Below the pieces are notes generated by a model. It worked only from the letters and a program-made list of their open reading frames with translations. It was not told where the DNA came from and did not search any database. A DNA stretch of 64,000 bases from Thermoleophilaceae bacterium. Its GTDB lineage: Bacteria; Actinomycetota; Thermoleophilia; Solirubrobacterales; Thermoleophilaceae. Positions 43,731-52,470 of the stretch are shown in pieces (position 1 is the first letter of the stretch; each line of letters opens with the position of its first letter). The stretch lies in the NCBI GenBank assembly GCA_030448005.1, contig JAUJNT010000003.1, positions 46,866 to 110,865 of the forward strand, read 5' to 3'. The position numbers and the translations under genes were made by a program.

Positions 43731-44816
43731 CTACACCGCCTCGCGGGCGGCCGCGGACGCCAGGCGCTCGAGTTCGTCTTCGTCCGACCACGCCCCCACG
43801 GATGCACGGACGTACGGGGTGCCCGGTAGGTGGCGGACGAGCATCCCCGCGTCCAGGAGACGCTTGGCCTCGGCCTCGTTGTCCGCGGCCCCCCACGAGA
43901 CCAGCGTCGAGTGCCCGCGCGGGGCAACGACCAGCCCGCGCGCGGTCAGGCGCTCGGCGAGGGAGGCGGCGAGCGCCGTCGCACGGCCGCACAGTGAGTC
44001 GAGCCCGTCCGCCGCGAGCACGTCGAGCGCGGCCAGCGCCCATGCCGAGCGCTCCGGTGCGGGAAAGCAAGCATCGAAGCGGGCGGCGCCCTCCCGCAAT
44101 GGGAGGTCGAGCGAGCGCAAGGGGTCGCTCACCGTGAGGTATCCCGCGGCCGTGGGGGAGAGCTCCTCGATGCGGTCCCCGCGCACGTAGAGGTAGCCGG
44201 TCCCGACCGGGCCGCACAGCCACTTCTGCCCCGAGGCCGCGTAGTAGTCGCAGCCGAGCTCGCGGACGTCGGTAACGACGGCTCCCAGTCCCTGTGCCCC
44301 GTCGAGCAGCAGCGGCGCCTCGCATGCGGCCAGCGCGGCCGTGTCCGCCACTCGGCCGCTGAGCCACGACACGTGAGAGCAGGCGACGAGGCGCGTCCTG
44401 GGGCCCACTTCACCGGCCAGCTCCTCGAACGGCGCGACTCTGACCTCGATGCCCCTGCGCCTCCGGGCCAGCCCCAGAGGGGCAAGTACGCCCGGGTGCT
44501 CCTCATCCGAAGTCAGGACCTCATCGCCCCGCCCCAGGTCGAGGCCTCCCAGCACCGCGTTGACGCCGTCGGTGGTGGCGCCGGTGAGGGCCAGCTCCGA
44601 TGCCTCGCATCCCATGTGGCCCGCGACTCGCGACCGCAGCCGCTCCGCAAGCTCGGCGGCCCGCTCGAACTGCCCCTTGCCGCCGCGACCGTTCTCGAGC
44701 GCGTCCCGGAGCTCGGCCTCGGCCGCCGCGGCGGCCTCCCTGGGCACAGGGCCGACCGAGCCGGCATTCAGATAGGCGAGCCGCTCGAGGACGGGAAAGT
44801 GCGAGCGCAGGCTCAC
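43731..44816 (-). CDS. PLP-dependent aminotransferase class V
   Basis: 361 residues, GTG start. Class V fold: AYLNAGSVGPVPREAAAAAE, ALTGATTDGVNAVLGGLDLG, VACSHVSWLSGRVADTAALA, LLLDGAQGLGAVVTDV and the PLP Lys in YAASGQKWLCGPVGTGYLYV. C-terminal VRASVGAWSDEDELERL closes the small domain. There is no active-site Cys loop as in IscS/SufS, so a kynureninase-, epimerase- or isopenicillin-type reaction is more likely; the substrate cannot be told. Confidence 0.82.
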   Translation of the reverse strand: MSLRSHFPVLERLAYLNAGSVGPVPREAAAAAEAELRDALENGRGGKGQFERAAELAERLRSRVAGHMGCEASELALTGATTDGVNAVLGGLDLGRGDEVLTSDEEHPGVLAPLGLARRRRGIEVRVAPFEELAGEVGPRTRLVACSHVSWLSGRVADTAALAACEAPLLLDGAQGLGAVVTDVRELGCDYYAASGQKWLCGPVGTGYLYVRGDRIEELSPTAAGYLTVSDPLRSLDLPLREGAARFDACFPAPERSAWALAALDVLAADGLDSLCGRATALAASLAERLTARGLVVAPRGHSTLVSWGAADNEAEAKRLLDAGMLVRHLPGTPYVRASVGAWSDEDELERLASAAAREAV

Positions 44817-44842
44817 GGGCTGGTGATACTAGGCTTCGCGCC

Positions 44843-45595
44843 GTGATCATCGAGCGTTCGATGTCGGAGGAATGGCTGTCCAACGCCTACCTGGTCGCAG
44901 ACGAGCCCGGCGGGCATGGCGTGGTGATCGACTCGGGCGGTCCGTCGGGGCCGTTGCTGGAGGCCATCGAGGAGAACGACCTGACCATCGAGCACCTGCT
45001 GCTCACACATCACCACCACGACCACGTGGCGGAGAACCACGTCTACAAGGAGCGCTTCGGCGTCGAGATACTGGCCCACCCGCTCGAGGCGGAGCGCCTG
45101 ATGGACGTGGATCGCCCCGTCGAGCCCGGGGAGAGCATCCTCTCGGTCGGCGGCCTCCGGATCGGGGCACTCCACACGCCGGGCCACACCGCGGGGATGC
45201 TCAACTTCGTGGTCAACGGGAAGGACGTGTTCACGGGCGACACCCTCTTCAAGGGCTCGGTCGGAGGCGTGAAGGCGCCGGGCTCGACGAGCTTCGGGGA
45301 CCTCAAGTCATCGATCATGGATGTGCTCATGGGCCTTCCCGAGGCCACCCGCCTGCACCCGGGCCACACCGACCCCACCACCGTCGCAGAGGAGTGGGAA
45401 CAGAACGCCTTCGTGCGTGTCTGGCGAGGAATCGACAAGGAGGGCAGCGGGCGCTGCACCGTGCGAGAGCAGGGAGCCACGCTGGTGCTGTGGGGCGATG
45501 ACTACGACGGCGGTCACAAGGCCTGGGTGCGCTGGGACGAGTCAGGCGAGGACGACATCGTCCCGGGCAGCCAGGTAGAGCGCCCCGACGCCTGA
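44843..45595 (+). CDS. MBL-fold metallo-hydrolase (glyoxalase II-like)
   Basis: 250 residues. Metal motif LLTHHHHDHVAEN (H56-H61), VVIDSGGPSG before it, HTPGHTAGMLNFVVN, FTGDTLFKGSVGG and HPGHTDPTT. This matches the glyoxalase II group. The C-terminal 60 residues (CTVREQGATLVLWGDDYDGG, HKAWVRWDESGEDD) are extra to the core and rich in acidic residues. GTG 44843. Divergent from the aminotransferase with only about 27 bases between starts. Confidence 0.85.
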   Translation: MIIERSMSEEWLSNAYLVADEPGGHGVVIDSGGPSGPLLEAIEENDLTIEHLLLTHHHHDHVAENHVYKERFGVEILAHPLEAERLMDVDRPVEPGESILSVGGLRIGALHTPGHTAGMLNFVVNGKDVFTGDTLFKGSVGGVKAPGSTSFGDLKSSIMDVLMGLPEATRLHPGHTDPTTVAEEWEQNAFVRVWRGIDKEGSGRCTVREQGATLVLWGDDYDGGHKAWVRWDESGEDDIVPGSQVERPDA

Positions 45596-45639
45596 CCGAC
45601 CCGCCGCGCCGCGCCGCGAACGGGAGGATCGCTACCCCA

Positions 45640-46125
45640 CTACCCCGCCACGCAACCCGGCCACTGCCCTGCCCCGGAGCGCGCGTAGAGGAGCGCCGCA
45701 CGGCGATCCTGCTCGCCCTCCGGGGCGGCGGCCGGATCGCCGCTTCCCCCGACCGCCTGCCACGTGGCGAGCGAGAACTGGTACTTGCCGCGGTAGTCCC
45801 CGCCGGCGCTCACCGCTTGCGGGTTGCCGCCGGACTCGCATGCTGCGATCGCCTCGAGCCGGGGCAGCACGGCCACTGCCGGCGCTTCGGGCGCGCCCCG
45901 GGTGGCCGCGGCCGCCCGCTTCGCGTTGAGTCTTGCGCTGCGCGCGGCCGCGTGGACGCGCCCGCGCGCCTCCGCACCGTCGAGCGGGTCATTTCCCAGC
46001 GCGGAGGTGATCAGGGCCGGATCGCCCTGGGCGCCGGGGTGGCCGGTGGCGCCGAAAGCAGTCGGGGCCGCCAGCAGGCAGGCGAGGAAGGGGATCGGGA
46101 CCAGCTTGCGCACGCGGAGAATCAC
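45640..46125 (-). CDS. Secreted Rpf/transglycosylase-like protein
   Basis: 161 residues. The signal peptide (about 1-26) has KLVPIPFLACLLAAPTAFGA. The C-terminal 75 residues form a resuscitation-promoting-factor-like lysozyme fold: LEAIAACESGGNPQAVSAGG, DYRGKYQFSLATWQAVGGSG, with the catalytic Glu in ACESGG, and Cys residues near both ends (ACESGG and WPGCVAG). The middle is Ala/Arg-rich. It would cut peptidoglycan during growth resumption. GTG 46125. Confidence 0.82.
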   Translation of the reverse strand: MILRVRKLVPIPFLACLLAAPTAFGATGHPGAQGDPALITSALGNDPLDGAEARGRVHAAARSARLNAKRAAAATRGAPEAPAVAVLPRLEAIAACESGGNPQAVSAGGDYRGKYQFSLATWQAVGGSGDPAAAPEGEQDRRAALLYARSGAGQWPGCVAG

Positions 46126-46301
46126 CTCGGTTGGTCGGGTTCATTGCCGGGCGGGCCGGCGCCCGCGCGGATAGGGCGCGGGAGTGCGAGTCGCGCGGGG
46201 CCATGCCCCTTCGGACGGACTCGACCTGCGGGAGCCTAGGGTCGTTTGGCGGCAGCAGTGTGACCCATCTCACACTTCATGCCCGCAGTACGCTGGACAC
46301 G

Positions 46302-47540
46302 ATGAGCGCAGCACTTCAGAGGACCGAGGTTGGCGCGCGCCCACTCGACGAGCTCGCGCCCGCCTGTGGCGCGGAGGCTCTGGAGCGCATCGAGGCCGCC
46401 GCTTCGAGGGTGCGTGGTCAGCGCATCCTGCACGTGAGCGCGGCCGGCGACGGTGGCGGGGTGCCGGACCTGCTGGGAGCGCTGCTGCCGCTCGCGGCAA
46501 GCACGGGACTCGAGGTGGAGTGGCGCGTGCTGTTCGGAGACCTCCAGCTACAGGAGCTCTCCGCCGGTCTTCGCGCGGGCATGCAGGGAGCCGAGAGCGC
46601 GATAACCGACGCCTCCTGGGAGCGCTATCTCGAGGCCTGCGGCGCAGCGGGCGGCGCCCTCAACGGCGAAAGCTATGACGCGGTCGTCCTGCACGACCCT
46701 GCCGCCCTCGGCCTGGTGCGGGCGCTCGGCTCGCAGCGGGTCCTCTGGCGTTGTCACCTCGACGCCTCCCACCCAGATGGACCGGCGTGGGAGCGCCTCG
46801 CCCCACTGGCCGAGGCCTGCGAGGACGTGATCTTCCCCGCCCGCTCGTTTGCGCCCCCAGGCCCGACAGACCAACCCGTGCGTGCGATCGCGCCGGGGAT
46901 CGACCCCATCGCGCCTCGCAACGTCGAGCTGGCCCCGCGCATGGCGGGTCGCCTGCTGCGGCGGCTGGGGGCCGACCTCGACCGGCCTCTCTGCTCCCAG
47001 CTCATGCGGCTCGACCGCTGGAAGGACCCGCACAAGGCGCTAGAGGCGTTCGCCATTGCGCGGGAGGAGTTGCCCCAGCTCCAGTTCGTGATCGCCTGCG
47101 AGCTCGAGGGAGGCGGCGACGGCTGGCCCGCGCTGAAGGAGATCTCCGACTATGCGGCCGGCCAGGATGGCCTGCACCTGCTCACGAGCTATGGGGGGAA
47201 CCTCGGCGACCTCGAGCTCGGCGCCCTCAACCAGCTCTCGCGTCTCGCGATCCGGCTGTCACTCAGAGAGGGCTTTGGGCTTGCCTCCTCCGAGGCGCTG
47301 TGGCGAAACACCCCGGTGGTGGGCAACCGCGACGGCGGCACGCCGCTTCAGGTGCGCGACGGGATCGACGGCTACCTCGCCGACGACGCCGCCGAGACGG
47401 CCGAGCGGATCATCGAGCTCGTACGAGATCCGGGCTTGGCGATCGAGATGGGCAAGGCAGGGCACGAGCGGGTAAGGGAGCGCTTCCTGATCACGCGAGT
47501 GCTGGAAGACGAGCTGAGGCTGCTCGCGTCCCTGAACTGA
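46302..47540 (+). CDS. Glycosyltransferase, trehalose synthase (TreT)-like
   Basis: 412 residues, GT-B fold of the GT4 type. ILHVSAAGDGGGVPDLLGAL is the typical TreT-like start; VLHDPAALGLVRAL and RVLWRCHLDASHPDG follow. QLMRLDRWKDPHKALEAFAI and SLREGFGLASSEALWRNTPV with VVGNRDGGTPLQV form the nucleotide-sugar site. TreT joins nucleotide-glucose and glucose to trehalose; the real acceptor here is not proven. ATG 46302. Divergent from the Rpf-like gene. Confidence 0.8.
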   Translation: MSAALQRTEVGARPLDELAPACGAEALERIEAAASRVRGQRILHVSAAGDGGGVPDLLGALLPLAASTGLEVEWRVLFGDLQLQELSAGLRAGMQGAESAITDASWERYLEACGAAGGALNGESYDAVVLHDPAALGLVRALGSQRVLWRCHLDASHPDGPAWERLAPLAEACEDVIFPARSFAPPGPTDQPVRAIAPGIDPIAPRNVELAPRMAGRLLRRLGADLDRPLCSQLMRLDRWKDPHKALEAFAIAREELPQLQFVIACELEGGGDGWPALKEISDYAAGQDGLHLLTSYGGNLGDLELGALNQLSRLAIRLSLREGFGLASSEALWRNTPVVGNRDGGTPLQVRDGIDGYLADDAAETAERIIELVRDPGLAIEMGKAGHERVRERFLITRVLEDELRLLASLN

Positions 47541-47618
47541 TGCCGCGGTACCGCCCTCTCACTCCTCGGTCCCCTCGGGGGGTCCGGCCAGGTCTGCCGC
47601 CTTCGTCGCGAGGCGTGT

Positions 47619-47638
47619 GTGTACGTGATCGCGTACAC
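47619..47638. promoter_or_regulatory. Palindromic operator of the toxin-antitoxin pair
   Basis: GTGTACG (47619-47625) and CGTACAC (47632-47638) are perfect inverted arms with a 6-base spacer, ending 7 bases before the antitoxin ATG. TACACT (47634-47639) overlaps it and could be the -10 box. Fits autoregulation by the antitoxin-toxin complex. Confidence 0.6.
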
Positions 47639-47645
47639 TTCCCTC

Positions 47646-47930
47646 ATGGCAAAGGTCGTTCCCGTTCGCGAGTTCCGCAGTAATCTAAGTGAACTGCTCA
47701 GTGACGTCGCTGACCGCCGCGACCACGTACTCGTCACGCGCAATGGCCGGCCGGCCGCCGCGCTCGTACCAGTCGATGAGTACGAGGCGCTCGAGGAGAC
47801 CGCCGAGATCCTCTCAGACGCCGACGCGGTAGCCGCCCTGGAAGCCGGCCTGGCGGAGCTCTCGAGAGATGAGGTCGTCTCGCTCGACGACCTTCGTCGG
47901 GAACTGACCGAGCGCCGAGCCGCCCGCTGA
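47646..47930 (+). CDS. Antitoxin, Phd/YefM family
   Basis: 94 residues. N-terminal DNA-binding Phd fold: VVPVREFRSNLSELLSDVAD, then HVLVTRNGRPAAALVPVDEY. The C-terminus (about 60-94) is acidic and helical and should wrap the toxin. ATG 47646 follows the -10 box by only 6 bases, so it may be leaderless; an in-frame GTG at 47619 would place the operator inside the gene. The toxin gene follows 4 bases after the stop. Confidence 0.85.
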   Translation: MAKVVPVREFRSNLSELLSDVADRRDHVLVTRNGRPAAALVPVDEYEALEETAEILSDADAVAALEAGLAELSRDEVVSLDDLRRELTERRAAR

Positions 47931-47934
47931 TCGT

Positions 47935-48198
47935 TTGACCCGGGTCGTTCTCGCGCGCCGTGCCCGGCTCGAGCTGCTCGGGCTGGACTGGCCGCTCATC
48001 GACGCCATCGAGGACGCCCTTGGGTCCCTCGAACGCGACCCCCACGCCGGGCACGCCCTCCGCGGAGGACTTCGCGGACTGCGCTCGCTGCGCGTCGGGG
48101 CCTATCGCATCATCTACCAGCTCACCGACGGCGACCAGACGGTCCGCGTCGCCGCCATCCGCCACCGTTCGATTGCCTACCGCAGCGACCCGCGCTGA
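47935..48198 (+). CDS. Toxin, RelE/ParE family
   Basis: 87 residues from TTG 47935. RelE-type pattern: VVLARRARLELLGLDW, then the turn SLERDPHAGHALRGGLRGLR and the strand core SLRVGAYRIIYQLTDGDQTV with final VAAIRHRSIAY. The R-x-x-x-YRI-IY and HR..AY motifs are those of the RelE/ParE fold. Likely a ribosome-dependent mRNA nuclease; a gyrase-targeting ParE cannot be excluded. Pairs with the antitoxin upstream. Confidence 0.85.
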   Translation: MTRVVLARRARLELLGLDWPLIDAIEDALGSLERDPHAGHALRGGLRGLRSLRVGAYRIIYQLTDGDQTVRVAAIRHRSIAYRSDPR

Positions 48199-48238
48199 CG
48201 CTTGGAACGCTGCGATCCATATGGGCTAGGTTCTCTCG

Positions 48239-50203
48239 ATGAAGGTCTCCCTGCCAGACGGCAACGAGCTCGAGCTGCCCGACGGCGCGAGCGGAGCCGA
48301 CGCCGCGCGCGCGATCGGCGAGGGGCTCGCCCGGGCCGCGCTGGCCGTGAAGCAGGACCGGGTCCTGCGCGACCTCTCGGCCCCCCTGCGCCCCGGCGCG
48401 CGGATCGAGATAGTCACCCCGAAGAGCGAGGAGGCGCTCGAGCTGGTCCGGCACGACTGCGCGCATGTGCTGGCCACCGCGGTGATGGAGCTCTACCCGG
48501 GGGTCAAGATCTCGATCGGCCCGCCCATCGAAGACGGCTTCTACTACGACTTCGACTTCCCCGCCGACGTCAAGCTCTCCGACGCCGACTTCGAGCGCAT
48601 CGAGCAGAGGATGCGTGAGCACATCAACGCGGGCGAGCCGTTCGAGCGCGAGGATGTGAGCGTGGCGCGGGCGCTCGAGCGGTTCCGCGACGAGGGGCAG
48701 GACTACAAGGTGGAGCTGATCGAGGACCTCGTGCGCGATGCCGACCCCGCCCACCCCGTGGAGACCGTCTCGCTCTACCGCAACGGACCCTTCACCGACC
48801 TCTGCCGCGGCCCGCACGCGCCCAGCACCAAGCGGATCAAGGCGTTCAAGCTCACGAGCGTGGCGGGTGCCTACTGGCGCGGCGATGCGCAGCGCCAGAT
48901 GCTCACGCGCGTCTATGGCACGGCGTTCCTCTCAAAGGAGGACCTGGCCGAGCACCTCGAGCGCCTGGAGCAGGCCAGGCTGCGCGACCACCGCAAGCTC
49001 GGTCGCGAGCTCGACCTCTTCATGTTCAGCGAGCTCTCACCCGGGTCCCCGTTCTGGCAGCCCGCGGGCTCGCAGATCTGGAATCAGCTCACCGACTTCT
49101 GGCGGGTCGAGAACGCTTCGAGGGAGTACAGCGAGGTGAGGACTCCGATCCTCTACGACGCGGAGCTGTGGAGGCAGTCGGGCCACTGGGACGTGTACCG
49201 CGACAACATGTACTTCACCGAGGTGGAGGGCCGGTCGCTGGGCCTCAAGCCGATGAACTGCCCCGCCCACATCCAGATCTACAACTCAGAGCGGCGCTCC
49301 TATCGCGACCTGCCGATCCGCTACGCGGAGGCCGGCCTCGTACACCGACACGAGCCGAGCGGCACGCTTCACGGGCTGCTGCGGGTGCGGCACATCACCC
49401 AGGACGACGCCCACATCTTCTGCACCGAGGACCAGGTGAAGGAGGAGGTGCAGGGCTGCCTCGACTTCGGTTTCTTCATCTACGAGACGTTCGGATTCGA
49501 GCCGCGACTCGAGCTGTCCACCCGGCCGGAGAAGCGCGTGGGCAGCGACGAGATGTGGGACCGCGCCGAGGGCGCGTTGGAGGCGGCGCTGCGCGAGAAG
49601 GGCCTCGAGTTCGAGCTGAACGAGGGCGACGGCGCCTTCTACGGCCCCAAGATCGACCTCCACATGACCGACTCGATCGGGCGCTCGTGGCAGCTCGGCA
49701 CCGTGCAGCTCGACTACTCCATGCCGGAGCGCTTCGGCCTGGTCTATGCCGGCGACGACAACGCCGATCACCGGCCGGTGATGATCCACCGGGCGCTGAT
49801 GGGCTCGTTCGAGCGTTTCATCGGCATCCTGATCGAGCACTACGCGGGCGAGTTCCCGCTCTGGCTGGCGCCGGTGCAGGCGGTCGTGCTGCCGATCGCC
49901 GACCGGCACGCCGACTACGCCCGCAGCGTGGCGGAGGAGCTTCGGCGCGCGGGGCTGCGCGTGCAGCTCGACGAGCGCACCGAGTCGATCGGGAAGAAGA
50001 TCCGCGAGGCCGAGGTGCGCAAGCTGCCGTACATGCTCGTGGTGGGGGACAAGGAGGCGGAGGCCGGCGAGGTCTCGGTTCGCCGCCATCGCGAGGGAGA
50101 CCTCGGAACGTCCTCGGTGGCCGATTTCGTCTCCCGCGCCGGCGGCGAGGTCGCGGACCGCTCCGGGTGGCATGACCGCAACCGTGGCGGCCACGGCTGT
50201 TGA
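48239..50203 (+). CDS. thrS: Threonine--tRNA ligase
   Basis: 654 residues. TGS domain at the N-terminus (1-60, with PDGASGADAARAIGEG). The editing domain carries HDCAHVLATAVMELYPG (zinc site) and YYDFDFP. The class II core has motif 1 near FWRVENASREYSEVRTPILYD, the zinc Cys in MNCPAHIQIY, then RHEPSGTLHGLLRVRHITQDD (motif 2) and DDNADHRPVMIHRALMGSFER (motif 3). The C-terminus is the anticodon domain. Full length. The 13-residue His/Gly/Arg tail after VADRSG is unusual but harmless. Confidence 0.97.
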   Translation: MKVSLPDGNELELPDGASGADAARAIGEGLARAALAVKQDRVLRDLSAPLRPGARIEIVTPKSEEALELVRHDCAHVLATAVMELYPGVKISIGPPIEDGFYYDFDFPADVKLSDADFERIEQRMREHINAGEPFEREDVSVARALERFRDEGQDYKVELIEDLVRDADPAHPVETVSLYRNGPFTDLCRGPHAPSTKRIKAFKLTSVAGAYWRGDAQRQMLTRVYGTAFLSKEDLAEHLERLEQARLRDHRKLGRELDLFMFSELSPGSPFWQPAGSQIWNQLTDFWRVENASREYSEVRTPILYDAELWRQSGHWDVYRDNMYFTEVEGRSLGLKPMNCPAHIQIYNSERRSYRDLPIRYAEAGLVHRHEPSGTLHGLLRVRHITQDDAHIFCTEDQVKEEVQGCLDFGFFIYETFGFEPRLELSTRPEKRVGSDEMWDRAEGALEAALREKGLEFELNEGDGAFYGPKIDLHMTDSIGRSWQLGTVQLDYSMPERFGLVYAGDDNADHRPVMIHRALMGSFERFIGILIEHYAGEFPLWLAPVQAVVLPIADRHADYARSVAEELRRAGLRVQLDERTESIGKKIREAEVRKLPYMLVVGDKEAEAGEVSVRRHREGDLGTSSVADFVSRAGGEVADRSGWHDRNRGGHGC

Positions 50204-50219
50204 CGCACGCTGGGCGGTC

Positions 50220-50248
50220 TTCCCTTCACCGCTCGGCGGCTCTATACT
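50220..50248 (+). promoter_or_regulatory. Candidate promoter of infC
   Basis: TTCCCT (50220-50225) and TATACT (50243-50248) with a 17-base spacer. The -10 box is good, the -35 weak. It would give an untranslated leader of about 105 bases before the GTG of infC. Confidence 0.4.
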
Positions 50249-50359
50249 CGCCACAGATGAGGGGCACCGACACTACGCGCTTCTGCCGCTGACGCGCTCG
50301 TGCCCTCACCCCCGACCTTCGCTCGCTCTGCCTTTGACGCCTAGCTCCACCCTCGCGTA

Positions 50360-51010
50360 GTGCCTGTCCCGCGCAGGTTCGATCGGCGCCCGCCCGAGCG
50401 GGACGACACTCGTGTCAACGAGAAGATTCGCGTTCGCGAGGTCCGGCTGATCGGCGACGACGGCAACCAGGTGGGCGTGATCCCGATCGACAGGGCACTT
50501 GCATACGCGCAGGAGCGCGATCTCGATCTGGTCGAGGTGGCGGCGGACGCCAAGCCACCCGTATGCCGGGTCCTCGACTACTCGAAGTACAAGTACGAGC
50601 AGGAGCAGAAGGCAAAGGCGGCCAAGCGCCATCAGAAGCAGGTCAACGTCCGCGAGATCAAGCTGCGCCCCAAGATCGCGGACAACGACTACGAGACCAA
50701 GAAGAACCACGTGGTCCGCTTCCTGAACGGCGATGACCGCGTGAAGGTGACGATCATGTTCCGCGGTCGCGAGCAGTCCCACCCCGAGCGCGGCGTCGCG
50801 CTCCTGATGCGACTGGCCGACGACGTGGCGGATCTCGGTGTCATCGAACAGCGGCCCATCCAGGACGGGCGCAACATGACGATGCTGCTGGCGCCGTCGC
50901 CCAAGAAGCAGGGCGAGTCAGGGGACAAGGCAGAACCGGGCAAGACCGGAACCGCCGCCGAGGCGAGTGCGCAGGCAAAGCCGGACGCCAACGGCGCCGC
51001 GGCCTCTTAG
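50360..51010 (+). CDS. infC: Translation initiation factor IF-3
   Basis: 216 residues, GTG start. N-terminal domain [20 protein letters not shown] and the linker with [20 protein letters not shown], then the C-terminal domain [40 protein letters not shown] and REQSHPERG. An extra 40-residue tail rich in Ala, Gly, Glu and Lys follows. It starts with a non-ATG codon, as infC often does. The gene is 820 bases from rpmI instead of directly before it. Confidence 0.95.
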   Translation: MPVPRRFDRRPPERDDTRVNEKIRVREVRLIGDDGNQVGVIPIDRALAYAQERDLDLVEVAADAKPPVCRVLDYSKYKYEQEQKAKAAKRHQKQVNVREIKLRPKIADNDYETKKNHVVRFLNGDDRVKVTIMFRGREQSHPERGVALLMRLADDVADLGVIEQRPIQDGRNMTMLLAPSPKKQGESGDKAEPGKTGTAAEASAQAKPDANGAAAS

Positions 51011-51032
51011 CCGGGCATCACGACCTCCACGG

Positions 51033-51515
51033 CTAGGCGATCTCTCCACCCGGTGCGGGCTCCGCCAGCTGCCGCCACTCGGTGAACTTGCCTCCGCTGA
51101 ACCGGAATCGCACTCGAGCGGCGCCCGAGCATCCGCCGCCCGGCACCCGTCCCGTGCGAAGCCGGAACGCTGCCACCACGGTGGCGCCCCGCCTCTTCAC
51201 GTCGGTCACATCGGCTCGGCACGGCAGGCTGCGGTTGAAGGCGATCGCCGCCGCCCTGTCCGGCAGCCGCACCTCCTCCTGCTGCTCCACCACCGCATCC
51301 CTCGCGAAGTAGGACGCCGCCCGCGCGAAGTCGCCACGGTTGAGCGCGGCACTCCAGCCCCGGATGGCGCGAGCCTCCCTGCGCGGCTCACCCGCCCGCG
51401 GCGCATCAAGCGGCGCCTCTCGCCGGCTCGACCGAGAATCAGACTCCCCATCGCCGCCCACACTGCAACCGCCAAAGGCGAGAACACACAGAACCAGCAG
51501 AACGCCACACCCCAT
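51033..51515 (-). CDS. Secreted lipoprotein with an NTF2-like domain
   Basis: 160 residues, ATG 51515. The lipoprotein signal CGVLLVLCVLAFGGC (Cys17) is followed by a Ser/Arg/Asp-rich linker, then a domain with AIRGWSAALNRGDFARAASY, FARDAVVEQQEEVRLPDRAA, SLPCRADVTDVKRRG and VRFRFSGGKFTEWRQL. This is the SnoaL/NTF2-like cone fold. It lies antisense between infC and rpmI. Function unknown. Confidence 0.7.
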   Translation of the reverse strand: MGCGVLLVLCVLAFGGCSVGGDGESDSRSSRREAPLDAPRAGEPRREARAIRGWSAALNRGDFARAASYFARDAVVEQQEEVRLPDRAAAIAFNRSLPCRADVTDVKRRGATVVAAFRLRTGRVPGGGCSGAARVRFRFSGGKFTEWRQLAEPAPGGEIA

Positions 51516-51769
51516 GCGCGGAGCGAACGCCGCCGGCCGAGCGCGATTGTGCCGTGTAGCCGGGCAGAAGAAGAAGCTCACCCCCGACAGGATGACGACC
51601 GCCTCCACCGGGCCCAAGAAACGCCCCGACGAGAGCCGAAGCGCCCGGTACCGGGAAGGTTCGCCGCACCCCGGCCGGGGCGACCCTGGCCCCGGAGGGG
51701 CCGGTGGTCGCAGCAGCGGCCAGAGCCCAGGCACCCGGACCCTGCGGGGGAGGCCGTAGGGCGGGGGGC

Positions 51770-51800
51770 GCCGGGGGCTCCGGGGGCGGGAGCCCCCGGC
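51770..51800 (+). promoter_or_regulatory. Very stable hairpin in the rpmI leader
   Basis: GCCGGGGGCTCC (51770-51781) and GGAGCCCCCGGC (51789-51800) form a perfect 12-bp stem with loop GGGGGCG. TAGGGC before it and CCTA after it could extend it. It ends 32 bases before the ATG of rpmI and could be a terminator or attenuator acting on rpmI-rplT, or the boundary of the antisense gene. Confidence 0.5.
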
Positions 51801-51832
51801 CCTATCCGCCCCGGTCTGATTCAATGTTCGCC

Positions 51833-52027
51833 ATGCCCAAGATGAAGACCCATTCGGGCGCGAAGAAGCGCTTTCGCAAGACCGCCACCGGCAAGCTCCG
51901 GGCCCGTCACGCCATGACCAGCCACATCCTCGAGAAGAAGAGCGCCAACCGCAAGCGCCGGCTGGGTCGGCCGGTCGAGGTGGCAAAGGCCGACGAGAAG
52001 CGCGTCAGGGAGCTGTTGCGCGGATGA
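51833..52027 (+). CDS. rpmI: Ribosomal protein bL35
   Basis: 64 residues, standard length. [20 protein letters not shown] is the family signature, followed by [20 protein letters not shown] and KRRLGRP. ATG 51833. Overlaps the start of rplT by 4 bases. Large-subunit protein. Confidence 0.97.
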   Translation: MPKMKTHSGAKKRFRKTATGKLRARHAMTSHILEKKSANRKRRLGRPVEVAKADEKRVRELLRG

Positions 52028-52383
52028 GCCGAGTAAAGCGTTCCGTCGGCGCGCGCAAGAAGCGGCGCTCCACGCTCGAGCGGGCCAAGGGCTACCGCGG
52101 CCAGAAGCATTCGAGCTACAAGCGCGCCAAGGAGCAGCTGCTCAAGTCGGACACCTACGCCTACCGCGATCGGCGCAACCGCAAGCGCGACTTCCGCCGC
52201 CTGTGGATCACGCGCATCAACGCGGCGGCGCGTCGCGAGGGCATGACCTATGCCACGTTCATGCACGGGCTGAAGCTGGCCGAGGTGGAGCTCGACCGCA
52301 AGGTGCTCGCCGACATCGCCGTGCGCGATCCCGAGACCTTCCGACGTTTTGCCGAGACCGCCCGGGAGGCGGCCGCTGCCTGA
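52024..52383 (+). CDS. rplT: Ribosomal protein bL20
   Basis: 119 residues. [20 protein letters not shown] and [20 protein letters not shown], then [20 protein letters not shown] and [20 protein letters not shown]. Binds 23S rRNA and assembles the large subunit. Followed by a terminator. Confidence 0.97.
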   Translation: MSRVKRSVGARKKRRSTLERAKGYRGQKHSSYKRAKEQLLKSDTYAYRDRRNRKRDFRRLWITRINAAARREGMTYATFMHGLKLAEVELDRKVLADIAVRDPETFRRFAETAREAAAA

Positions 52384-52412
52384 CTCGGGGCAAGCGGCAG
52401 CGACGAACTCCC

Positions 52413-52438
52413 AGGGCGCCCCGCGAGGCGCTCTTTTT
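52413..52438 (+). terminator. Intrinsic terminator after rplT
   Basis: AGGGCGCC (52413-52420) and GGCGCTCT (52427-52434) pair with one G-T, loop CCGCGA, followed by TTTT. About 30 bases after the rplT stop. Confidence 0.75.
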
Positions 52439-52470
52439 CGTTCTCCGGCCGATTCCCTCACCTCTCCTCC

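Noticed and set aside
46126..46301. Possible c-di-AMP riboswitch before the Rpf-like gene (minus strand)
   Set aside because: Rpf genes often have one and AACCCGAC...ACCGAGG faintly resembles its 3' end, but the conserved G-rich internal elements are not present.
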